Part shown: piece by piece, positions 52,138 to 59,449 of the stretch | Position numbering within the stretch: the first letter of the stretch is position 1 | Layout of the letters: each line of letters begins with the position of its first letter | DNA from: Paractinoplanes deccanensis | GTDB taxonomy: Bacteria; Actinomycetota; Actinomycetes; Mycobacteriales; Micromonosporaceae | NCBI RefSeq assembly: GCF_016862115.1 | Contig: NZ_BOMI01000149.1 | Span: 1 to 60,742, forward strand | Length of the DNA stretch: 60,742 bases | Direction of reading: 5' to 3' | The notes under the pieces: model-generated | Databases searched by the model: none | The model's input: only the letters and a program-made list of their open reading frames with translations | Told to the model about the DNA's origin: nothing | Made by a program: the position numbers and the translations under genes

Positions 52138-52655
52138 CAGGACTCCATCTCGAACATCGCGACGGTGGTGCTCGTACGGACAGTGCCGGGGGTGCGTGGC
52201 GGCTGAGCCGCCCGGTGCAGCTCGTCGACCAGGTCACGGAACTTCGCCCGGATCTCGACCCAGGTCTCGGGGTCGACCCAGAACTCGCCGTCGCCGAGCA
52301 GGCCGTTCTTCTCGCCGAACCGGCCCGACGCGGCGCGGCGGATCAGCTCGTTGCCCAGGGCCACGAAGAGGGCGCGCCGCTGGCCGGGGTCGTTCGGCGG
52401 GTGGTCCCGTGTGGTGTCGTAGCGGTAGCGCTTCGCGACGCCGCCGCGGATCTTTTCCTCGCCGGCCTGCACGATCAGGCCGGCGGCGAGGAGGTTGCGC
52501 AGGTGATAGCTCGCGTTGGCGTGGGTCAGGCCGAGCTCGCGGGCCACCTCGGCCGCGGTCATGGGCGCGCCGGTGAGCAGGGACATGATCTGAAGCCGTA
52601 CGGGATGAGCCGTCGCCCTCAGCGACGCCCGCCCGCCACCTTCTCCCAAAGACAT
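52137..52655 (-). CDS. ArsR-type winged-helix regulator
   Basis: This protein of 172 residues has an ArsR/HTH_20 domain (about residues 10-85; HPVRLQIMSLLTG, AAEVARELGLTHANASYHLRNLLAAG in part) and a C-terminal helical region with Trp-rich FWVDPETWVEIRAKF. No metal-binding Cys box is present, so it probably senses an organic ligand. The ATG at 52655 was chosen because a TTGGAC/TAGACT promoter lies 7 nt upstream, giving a leaderless transcript; the longer reading would run through the operator. It leads the arsR-MFS-purB operon. Confidence 0.75.
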   Translation of the reverse strand: MSLGEGGGRASLRATAHPVRLQIMSLLTGAPMTAAEVARELGLTHANASYHLRNLLAAGLIVQAGEEKIRGGVAKRYRYDTTRDHPPNDPGQRRALFVALGNELIRRAASGRFGEKNGLLGDGEFWVDPETWVEIRAKFRDLVDELHRAAQPPRTPGTVRTSTTVAMFEMES

Positions 52656-52706
52656 GTTGGGGAGTCTAGGGAACGGCACGTCGACTGTCCAACGTTTCTT
52701 TGGGAG
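52643..52706. promoter_or_regulatory. Inverted-repeat operator of the arsR-MFS operon
   Basis: Two 18-bp arms (52643-52660 and 52689-52706) match in inverted orientation at 16 of 18 positions: CTCCCAAAGACATGTTGG against CTCCCAAAGAAACGTTGG. One arm covers the arsR start codon, and the other covers the -35 box (TTGGAC). A TAGACT -10 box lies between them. A dimer bound at both arms would close the promoter, the classic autorepressor layout. Confidence 0.7.
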
Positions 52707-52786
52707 TGGCACACTGCACGAAGAAGCAGCATCATCGCTAAGGTTACTGACGAGTAGGTAGTCCGCTCAGCCCGAAAGGTCCACCG

Positions 52787-53239
52787 ATGACTGATTTCAA
52801 CCCCGAGTCGCTCGCCTCGATCGGCCCGAAGGAGTTCGCTCAGCTCGTCAAGTCGACGCCCGACTCGAAGATCGCCGAGGTGATGGCGGGCGAGAACCGC
52901 ACGAAGATCCTCGACGAGGTCTTCAACCGCATGCCCACCCTCTTCCGCCCGGAGAAGGCCGGCAGCACCCAGGCCGTCATCCACTGGGTGATCACGGGCG
53001 GCGCCGGCGGCGCGAGCGACACCTACGAGACCGTGATCGAGAACGGCGCCTGCACGGTCACCAACCAGCCGGCCCGCGACCCGAAGCTGACGATGACCAT
53101 GGACGCCGTCACGTTCCTCAAGGTCGTCTCGGGCGACGGCAACCCGATGATGCTCTTCATGACCGGCAAGGTGAAGGCCAAGGGCGACCTGGGCCTGGCC
53201 GCCAACGTGGCCAAGCTCTTCGACATCCCGAAGGCCTGA
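52787..53239 (+). CDS. SCP2 sterol-binding domain protein
   Basis: The 150-residue single SCP2 domain has an N-terminal helical part (FAQLVKSTPD, ILDEVFNRMP) and the five-strand sheet with TYETVIENGACTV, the MDAVTFLKVVSG segment and the GKVKAKGDLGLAANVAKLF end that closes SCP2 folds. It should bind lipid or acyl chains. It has its own promoter gap (about 130 bp from the ArsR operon) and no signal peptide. Confidence 0.85.
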   Translation: MTDFNPESLASIGPKEFAQLVKSTPDSKIAEVMAGENRTKILDEVFNRMPTLFRPEKAGSTQAVIHWVITGGAGGASDTYETVIENGACTVTNQPARDPKLTMTMDAVTFLKVVSGDGNPMMLFMTGKVKAKGDLGLAANVAKLFDIPKA

Positions 53240-53255
53240 TCGAGCGGCCGGCGAT

Positions 53256-53906
53256 CTACGCCAGGCCGTTCTCCCTGGCGTAGATCGCCGCCTGCACCCG
53301 GTCGCGCAACCCGAGCCGGCTCAGGATGTGCGACACGTGGTTCTTCACCGTGCCCTCGCTGACATAAAGCTGCGCGGCGATCTCCCGGTTCGTGTCGCCC
53401 CGGGCGATCAACCGCAGCACCTCGAACTCCCGGCCGGTCAGATCCGGCCGCGGCGCCGGGGGCCGGTGGCCGTCCCGGTCCAGAGCCGTCGCCAGCCGCC
53501 GGATCGCCGCGGCGTCGTGCTGCTCCACTCCGGCGTGCGCCAGCCGCACCGCCTGCGCCAGCTCCCGGGCCGGCAGGTTCTTCAGCAGATATCCGCTCGT
53601 GCCGGCGCGCAGCGCGCTGAGCACGTACTCCTCGTCGTCGAACGTGGTCAGCATCAGCACCCGGCAGGACGGCAGCCGCTCGCGGATCAGCTCGGCAGCC
53701 CGGACCCCGTCGAGCACCGGCATCCGAACGTCCATCAGCACGACGTCCGGCTCCGTTCGCAACGCCGCCTCCACCGCCTCGCGGCCGTCCTCCGCCGTGC
53801 CGACCACCGCTATGCCCGGCTCGATGCCGAGCAGCGAGGCGATGCCCTCCCGCACCAGCGCCTGGTCGTCGACGACCAGCACCCGCACGGACTCGGCGCC
53901 GGTCAT
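53256..53906 (-). CDS. NarL/LuxR-family response regulator
   Basis: This 216-residue protein has a receiver domain (residues 5-125) with acidic DD at the start (VVDDQ), phosphoacceptor Asp in VLMDVRMP near residue 58, Thr in MLTTFDD and Lys in YLLKN. An Arg-rich linker precedes a LuxR-type HTH (about 150-210; LTGREFEVLRLIARGDTNREIA in part). Its ATG overlaps the kinase stop by 4 bp, so the pair is made together and should control the divergent membrane protein gene, itself, or both. Confidence 0.92.
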   Translation of the reverse strand: MTGAESVRVLVVDDQALVREGIASLLGIEPGIAVVGTAEDGREAVEAALRTEPDVVLMDVRMPVLDGVRAAELIRERLPSCRVLMLTTFDDEEYVLSALRAGTSGYLLKNLPARELAQAVRLAHAGVEQHDAAAIRRLATALDRDGHRPPAPRPDLTGREFEVLRLIARGDTNREIAAQLYVSEGTVKNHVSHILSRLGLRDRVQAAIYARENGLA

Positions 53907-55051
53907 GGCCGGCCACCCACGCTCGCGGTCACCCTCGTGCCGTGGCCCGGCGCCGAGTCGATGCGCAGGGCGCCGCCGAGCGCGGCCAAGCGCTCGCGCA
54001 GGCCGGGCAGGCCGCTGCCCGCCGCCGCCTCGACCGCGAAGCCCCGGCCGTTGTCCGCCACCTCGATCGTCGCCGCCGGGTCGTCCAGCCGCACGGCGAC
54101 CCGCACCCGGTCGGCGCCGGCGTGCCGCCGGGCATTGGTCAGCGCCTCCTGCGCCACCCGGTAGAGCGCCTCGAGGGCGTTCCGGCCGTGGCCGGCCTCG
54201 CTTCCGCTGAGCTCGACCGAGACCCGGAAAGCCGGGTCGTCCAGCCCTTCGGCGAGCGCCGCGATCGCGGTGGCCAGCGAGAACGGCGCGGCACGCAGGG
54301 CGCTGACCGACTCGCGCACCTCGCGCAGGGCCCGGCCCGACGCCGTGCGTGCGTCGGCGACGGCCCGATCCGCCGCGGCCGGGTCCCGGTCGCGGAAGGC
54401 CTCCGCCTTCTCCAACTGGATGCTGACCGCGGTGAGGTGATGGCCGACGCTGTCGTGGATGTCCCGGGCCAGCCGGTTGCGCTCGGCCGCGGCGCTCAGC
54501 TCGGCGACCTGGCGCTGGGCCGCGCTCAACTCGCCGACCAGCCGCTCGGCGCGAAGCCGGCTGCGCCGCTGTTCGTCCACGACCGCGGCGGCCGCCACGG
54601 TCAGCACCATCCCGATGAAGAGCATCAGCAGGTCGGAGACGGTCTCCGGATCGGCGCGCCAGCCCGGCACGGTCGCCGCCCGGGCCGTCGCGACCAGCAG
54701 GTACGCCGCGGCGAGCGCGATGCTCGCCCGGCGGCCGAGCGAGAAGTACGCGAAGAACGGCACCAGGATGAACAACGCGCGGGCGAACCCGCCGGGATCG
54801 GCCGCCGCCACCGCCGCGAGCAGCCCGATCCGTGCCGCGAGCAGGACGATCGCCCACCCGCGGCGCCCCTCCACGTACCGCTGCGCCTGCTCGACGGCGA
54901 GCAGCACGAGCAGCGCGGCGACAAAGACCAGCCGGGCCACCGACGGCCACGCCGGCGCCAGCCCGGCGGCCGCGTAATAGAGCCCGGTCGCCAGAACGGC
55001 GACATACAGCAGCGAGGCCATCCAGCGCAGCGGCGGAGCACCCGGGGACAT
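53903..55051 (-). CDS. NarL-type sensor histidine kinase
   Basis: The 382-residue kinase has about five membrane helices in residues 10-160 with little outside the membrane, as in intramembrane-sensing kinases. A HisKA_3 domain follows with the phospho-His in LARDIHDSVGHHLTA (near residue 205), and a C-terminal ATPase domain has EVADNGRGF and GLPGLRERLAALGG. The ATG at 55051 was chosen so that the first helix follows a short head. It is coupled to the response regulator (ATGA). Confidence 0.9.
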   Translation of the reverse strand: MSPGAPPLRWMASLLYVAVLATGLYYAAAGLAPAWPSVARLVFVAALLVLLAVEQAQRYVEGRRGWAIVLLAARIGLLAAVAAADPGGFARALFILVPFFAYFSLGRRASIALAAAYLLVATARAATVPGWRADPETVSDLLMLFIGMVLTVAAAAVVDEQRRSRLRAERLVGELSAAQRQVAELSAAAERNRLARDIHDSVGHHLTAVSIQLEKAEAFRDRDPAAADRAVADARTASGRALREVRESVSALRAAPFSLATAIAALAEGLDDPAFRVSVELSGSEAGHGRNALEALYRVAQEALTNARRHAGADRVRVAVRLDDPAATIEVADNGRGFAVEAAAGSGLPGLRERLAALGGALRIDSAPGHGTRVTASVGGRP

Positions 55052-55216
55052 GACAGTCAGGCTAGGGCCGCGCGGCACGGAAGCCCATCGCCGCGGGCCA
55101 AGTCTGGCCGATGGTCATGTGCCGGTCGCGGCGCATCCTGGCCGGCCGGCACTGTCACCGGCCGCGCCGGTCTCGGCACGGTGAGTCGGCAATGCCCACG
55201 AGCGAAGGAGCCGACC

Positions 55217-55807
55217 ATGCCCGACCGCGTCCTGTACCGCCTTGCCGGCATCGCCGGCCTGATCGGCGGCGGCCTCACCGTGCTGGCCGCCCTCCGCCGC
55301 GCCGGTCTCGTGCCGGAGAACGCCGCCACCCACGCCCTCGCGCCGCCCGCGAGCGCACTGCTGCTGCTCACCCTGACCGCGTTCTACCTCGCTCAACGGC
55401 GGGCGGCCGGCCGTGTCGGCCTGGTCGGCTTCGTCCTCAACCACCTCGGCCTCAGCGGCCTGTTCGCGATCGAGTTCCTCACCCACGCCGTGTTGCAGTA
55501 CCAGGACGCGGCCGGCCGGGAGGCGATCCTCACCGGGCCGGGCCGTCCCTACTTCCTGGTCGTGGCGTTGACCTTCCTGGCCGGCGTGCTGGTCTTCGGC
55601 TTCGCGTCCTGGCGGGCCGGGGTGCTGCCGCGCGGCGCGCTCGCCCTCTATGTGGCCGGGCTCGGCGCGGCGGCGCTGCGGACGTCGGTGCCGGAGGCCG
55701 TCTATCTGGGCGGGTTGCTGGTCGGCTCGGCAGGAGTGCTGTGGCTGTCGGCCACGTTGGTGCGGCAGCCCGCGCTACAGGCTGATCCGGCCCTCGACCG
55801 CGCCTAG
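55217..55807 (+). CDS. Membrane protein, likely target of the two-component system
   Basis: This 196-residue protein has five or six membrane helices (LIGGGLTVLAAL, ALLLLTLTAFYLA, LVGFVLNHLGLSGLFAIEF, VVALTFLAGVLVFGFAS, ALYVAGLGAAAL, VYLGGLLVGSAGVLWL in order). GAAGGAG lies 6 nt before the ATG. It is divergent from the kinase across 165 bp, the usual place of a NarL-type target gene. No transport motif is visible. Its 3' end overlaps purD by 33 bp on the opposite strand. Confidence 0.75.
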   Translation: MPDRVLYRLAGIAGLIGGGLTVLAALRRAGLVPENAATHALAPPASALLLLTLTAFYLAQRRAAGRVGLVGFVLNHLGLSGLFAIEFLTHAVLQYQDAAGREAILTGPGRPYFLVVALTFLAGVLVFGFASWRAGVLPRGALALYVAGLGAAALRTSVPEAVYLGGLLVGSAGVLWLSATLVRQPALQADPALDRA

Positions 55808-57016
55808 CGCGATGTCGGTGCGGTACTGGGCGCCGTCCAGCCGCACGCTGTCCACCAACGCGTAAGCCGCCTCGCGCGCCGCCGCGAGATCGGGGCCGAC
55901 GGCCGTCACGCTCAGCACCCGGCCACCGGCCGAGACCAGCGCGCCGTCGTCCCGGCGAGCGGTGCCGGCGTGGATCACCCCGGGCACCTCGGCGCCCTCG
56001 ATCACGTCGCCGGTGCGCGGCGTGCCCGGGTAGTTCCGGCTCGCCACCACCACCGTGATCGCGGCGCCCTCGCGCCAGCGCAGCGGCGGGTGCTCGGCGA
56101 GCGTCCCGGTCGCCGCGGCGTTGAGCAGGCCGCCCAGCGGCGTCTCCAGCAGCGCGAGCACGACCTGGGTCTCCGGGTCGCCGAAGCGCGCGTTGAACTC
56201 GATCACCTTGGGGCCGTCGGGCGTGAGCGCGAGTCCGACGTAGAGCAGACCGGCGAACGGCGTGCCCCGGCGGCGCATCTCGGCCAGCGTCGGCTCCACC
56301 GTCTCGCGCAGCACCCGCGGCACGAGGTCCTGCGGCGCCCAGTCGAGCGGGGCGTACGCGCCCATGCCACCGGTGTTGGGGCCCTGGTCGCCGTCGGCGA
56401 GCCGCTTGAAGTCCTGCGCCGGCATCAGCGGCACCGCGGCCGTCCCGTCGGTGACCACGAAGAGCGAGACCTCGGGGCCGGACAGGTACTCCTCGATGAC
56501 GACGGTGCCGCACTCGGCCGCGTGCCGCTCGGCGACGGCGCGGTCCTCGGTCACCACGACGCCCTTGCCGGCGGCGAGGCCGTCGTTCTTCACCACGTAC
56601 GGCGAGCCGAGCTCGTCGAGGGCGCGCGCGACCTCGTCCGCGGTCGTGCACGCGTACGACCCGGCGGTGGGGACGCCGGCCGCGGCCATCACGTCCTTGG
56701 CGAAGGCCTTGGAGCCCTCCAGCTGCGCGGCGGCCGCGCTCGGGCCGAAGCAGGCGATGCCCTTGGCGCGCACGGCGTCGGCCACCCCGGCGACCAGCGG
56801 CGCCTCGGGGCCCACCACGACCAGGTCGGCGGCGAGCTCGACGGCGAGGGCCGCGACGGCCGCCGGATCCGTCGCCTTGACGTCATGCAGCTCGGCCACC
56901 TGAGCGATGCCCGGATTGCCGGGAGCGGCGGCGAGGAAGTCGACGGACGGGTCGGCGGCGAGGCCGAGAGCCAGGGCATGTTCGCGGCCGCCGGAGCCGA
57001 TCAGAAGTACGCGCAC
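55775..57016 (-). CDS. purD: Phosphoribosylamine-glycine ligase
   Basis: The 413-residue ATP-grasp enzyme adds glycine to phosphoribosylamine. Seen are the N-terminal GSGGREHALA motif, the ATP-grasp Lys region PYVVKNDGLAAGKGVVV (near residue 145), EFNARFGDPETQVVL (near residue 290) with metal ligands, and the YPGTPRTGD C-terminal segment. It is divergent from purA with a 119-bp gap that must hold both promoters. Confidence 0.95.
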   Translation of the reverse strand: MRVLLIGSGGREHALALGLAADPSVDFLAAAPGNPGIAQVAELHDVKATDPAAVAALAVELAADLVVVGPEAPLVAGVADAVRAKGIACFGPSAAAAQLEGSKAFAKDVMAAAGVPTAGSYACTTADEVARALDELGSPYVVKNDGLAAGKGVVVTEDRAVAERHAAECGTVVIEEYLSGPEVSLFVVTDGTAAVPLMPAQDFKRLADGDQGPNTGGMGAYAPLDWAPQDLVPRVLRETVEPTLAEMRRRGTPFAGLLYVGLALTPDGPKVIEFNARFGDPETQVVLALLETPLGGLLNAAATGTLAEHPPLRWREGAAITVVVASRNYPGTPRTGDVIEGAEVPGVIHAGTARRDDGALVSAGGRVLSVTAVGPDLAAAREAAYALVDSVRLDGAQYRTDIALGAVEGRISL

Positions 57017-57135
57017 GACCGGCGATCCTACCGGCGGTCTCCTTCCCCACGTCGCACAGCGGGGCTGTCGCGTAAACTTCGGCAGTACCCGGACCTCTGC
57101 CAGGTACGACCTGTTCTACGGAAGGCGTCACGCAA

Positions 57136-58428
57136 GTGCCGGTGATCGTGTTGGTCGGCGCCCAATGGGGCGACGAGGGCAAGGGCAAGGCCACTGACCT
57201 GCTGGGCGACCGGCTCGACTACGTGGTGAAGTTCAACGGCGGCAACAATGCCGGTCACACCGTGGTGATCGAGGGTGAGAAATACGCCCTCCACCTGCTG
57301 CCCAGCGGCATCCTGACCCCGGGCGTGGTCCCGGTGATCGGCAACGGCGTCGTGGTCGACCTGGCCGTCCTCTTCCAGGAGATCGACGGGCTCGAGGCGC
57401 GCGGCGTCGACACGTCGCGGCTGCGCGTCAGCGCCAACGCGCACGTCATCCCGTCGTACAACCGCTCGATGGACAAGGTGGCCGAGCGCTTCCTCGGCTC
57501 GCGCCGCATCGGCACGACCGGTCGCGGCATCGGCCCGACCTACGCCGACAAGATGAACCGCGTCGGGGTCCGCGTGCAGGACCTCTTCGACGAGTCGATC
57601 CTGCGGCAGAAGGTCGAGGCCGCGCTCTCCTTCAAGAACCAGGTGCTCAGCAAGATCTACAACCGTCAGGCGGTCAAGCCCGACGACGTGGTCAAGGAGC
57701 TGCTGTCCTACGTCGACCGTCTGCGGCCGTACGTGGGTGACACCGCGCTCGAGCTCTCCGAGGCGCTCGACGCCGGCAAGGTCGTGCTCTGCGAGGCCGG
57801 CCAGGCCACGCTGCTCGACGTCGACCACGGCACCTACCCGTTCGTGACCAGCTCCAACGCGACGGCAGGCGGCGCCTGCACCGGCTCCGGCATCCCGCCC
57901 ACCCGCATCGACCGGGTGGTGGCCGTGCTCAAGGCGTTCACCTCGCGCGTCGGCGAGGGCCCGTTCCCCACCGAGCTGCACGACAAGTTCGGCGACCACC
58001 TGCGCGAGGTCGGCCACGAGTACGGCACGACGACCGGCCGCCCGCGCCGCATCGGCTGGCTCGACCTGGTGATGGCCCGCTACGCGCAGCGGATCAACGG
58101 GGTCACCGACTTCGTTCTCACCAAGTTGGACAATTACGACGACCTGGACGAGATTCCGGTCTGCGTGGCGTACGAGGTGAACGGCGTCCGCCACGACGAG
58201 ATGCCGATCAGCCAGTCCGACTTCCACCACGCGGTCCCGATCTACGAGACCCTGCCCGGCTGGAAGCAGGACATCTCCGGCTGCCGCACCTTCGCCGACC
58301 TGCCCAAGGACGCCCAGCGCTTCGTCGAGTTCGTCGAGGAGCGCATCCGCGCCCGCATCTCGGTGGTCGGCGTCGGCCCCGGCCGCGAAGAGGTCATCGA
58401 GCGTCACTCGGTGCTGAGCGAGGCCTGA
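57136..58428 (+). CDS. purA: Adenylosuccinate synthetase
   Basis: This 430-residue GTP-dependent enzyme makes the first step from IMP to AMP. The P-loop GAQWGDEGKGK lies at residues 8-18, GGNNAGHTV near 37, GTTGRGIGPTYADK near 128, and the GTP specificity region TKLDNYDDLDEIPVC near 330. The start is a GTG. Its stop overlaps the next gene by 1 nt (TGATG). Confidence 0.96.
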   Translation: MPVIVLVGAQWGDEGKGKATDLLGDRLDYVVKFNGGNNAGHTVVIEGEKYALHLLPSGILTPGVVPVIGNGVVVDLAVLFQEIDGLEARGVDTSRLRVSANAHVIPSYNRSMDKVAERFLGSRRIGTTGRGIGPTYADKMNRVGVRVQDLFDESILRQKVEAALSFKNQVLSKIYNRQAVKPDDVVKELLSYVDRLRPYVGDTALELSEALDAGKVVLCEAGQATLLDVDHGTYPFVTSSNATAGGACTGSGIPPTRIDRVVAVLKAFTSRVGEGPFPTELHDKFGDHLREVGHEYGTTTGRPRRIGWLDLVMARYAQRINGVTDFVLTKLDNYDDLDEIPVCVAYEVNGVRHDEMPISQSDFHHAVPIYETLPGWKQDISGCRTFADLPKDAQRFVEFVEERIRARISVVGVGPGREEVIERHSVLSEA

Positions 58429-59396
58429 TGTACGACGTCATCCTGCTCAGCCTGGCCATCGGAGAGGGCTCGTCCGCGGGCGCCTGCGGGTCGTCCTGCG
58501 GCGGCTGCGGCGTTCTCGAGAAGGCGGCCTGCGACACCCCCCGCGTGCCGGTACGCGAGTGCGCCGACGCCCTGACCGCGGGCGGCGCCCTGGTCGAGAT
58601 GGTCACGGCGCACTCCGACGCCGAGATCGACGAGGTGATCGCCCGCCTCGACGGGCCCACCCGCGCCGACGGCCTGACCTGGCCGGCGTCGGATTCCAGG
58701 GTCCGCCTCGTGGTGGCCTCGGCCACCGACGGCCAGTTGCGCGCCGTCGTGCGCCGGCTGGTCCGGCGGTACGCTCCGCCGCCCAGCAAGCGCCCGGCCG
58801 ACCTGGCCGCCGACCGCACGGTGCCGGACCTCCCGCCCATCGCGATCCTGCCGCTGGACGTCGCCAACACCACCGACCTCGCGGCGCAGCTCGGCCTGCC
58901 CCGCGTGCCGTCGGCGGTGGCCGAGGCGGTCCTGTCCGGCCGCACCCGCCGGCTTGACCTGCTGCGCAACGATGGGGGTTCGGTCACGGTGGACGGCGCC
59001 CTGGTGGGCGGCGTCGACGACAACGGCCGGGCCCTGCCGTGGCGCGGCCGCGTCGAGGTCGACGACGCGGTGCTCTCCGGCGGCGACGACCCGATCCTGG
59101 CCTGCGCGATCGGCAACGGTGCCGGCTACGCCGAGTTCGACGGCCTCCAGCTGCTCGCCGAGGGCAACGCCGAGGACGGCACGGTCGAGGTGGCGGTCGC
59201 CGTCCCGATGATCGTCAAGAAGCGCTTCAAAGGCACAAAGATCCGCATCGAGGTACGCCGAGCGCGCGGCCGCGCGGTCTCGGTCCTCCCCCGCGACGGC
59301 GAGCTCCAGTTCCTCGACGACGGCGTGGCTGGATCGATGAACCGCAAGCGATCGTGGTGGACGGAGCCCGGCGCCTGGGCGGTATACGCAGGCTGA
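58428..59396 (+). CDS. YegS/diacylglycerol-kinase-like protein with Cys-rich head
   Basis: The 322-residue protein follows purA on the same transcript, a place where actinomycetes often have a lipid-kinase-like gene. The C-terminal half resembles the YegS/DAGK beta-domain (ALPWRGRVEVDDAVLSGGDD, then AIGNGAGYAEFDGLQLLAEGNAEDG in parts). The kinase head with the usual GGDGT motif is not visible. The N-terminus instead has a Cys cluster (GACGSSCGGCG, then AAC within residues 18-35) that may bind a metal. Enzyme activity is therefore doubtful. Confidence 0.6.
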   Translation: MYDVILLSLAIGEGSSAGACGSSCGGCGVLEKAACDTPRVPVRECADALTAGGALVEMVTAHSDAEIDEVIARLDGPTRADGLTWPASDSRVRLVVASATDGQLRAVVRRLVRRYAPPPSKRPADLAADRTVPDLPPIAILPLDVANTTDLAAQLGLPRVPSAVAEAVLSGRTRRLDLLRNDGGSVTVDGALVGGVDDNGRALPWRGRVEVDDAVLSGGDDPILACAIGNGAGYAEFDGLQLLAEGNAEDGTVEVAVAVPMIVKKRFKGTKIRIEVRRARGRAVSVLPRDGELQFLDDGVAGSMNRKRSWWTEPGAWAVYAG

Positions 59397-59449
59397 CGGA
59401 CTGTGCGAGTCTGAAAATGTAGGACCAACCATCGGGGAGGGTTGCATCC

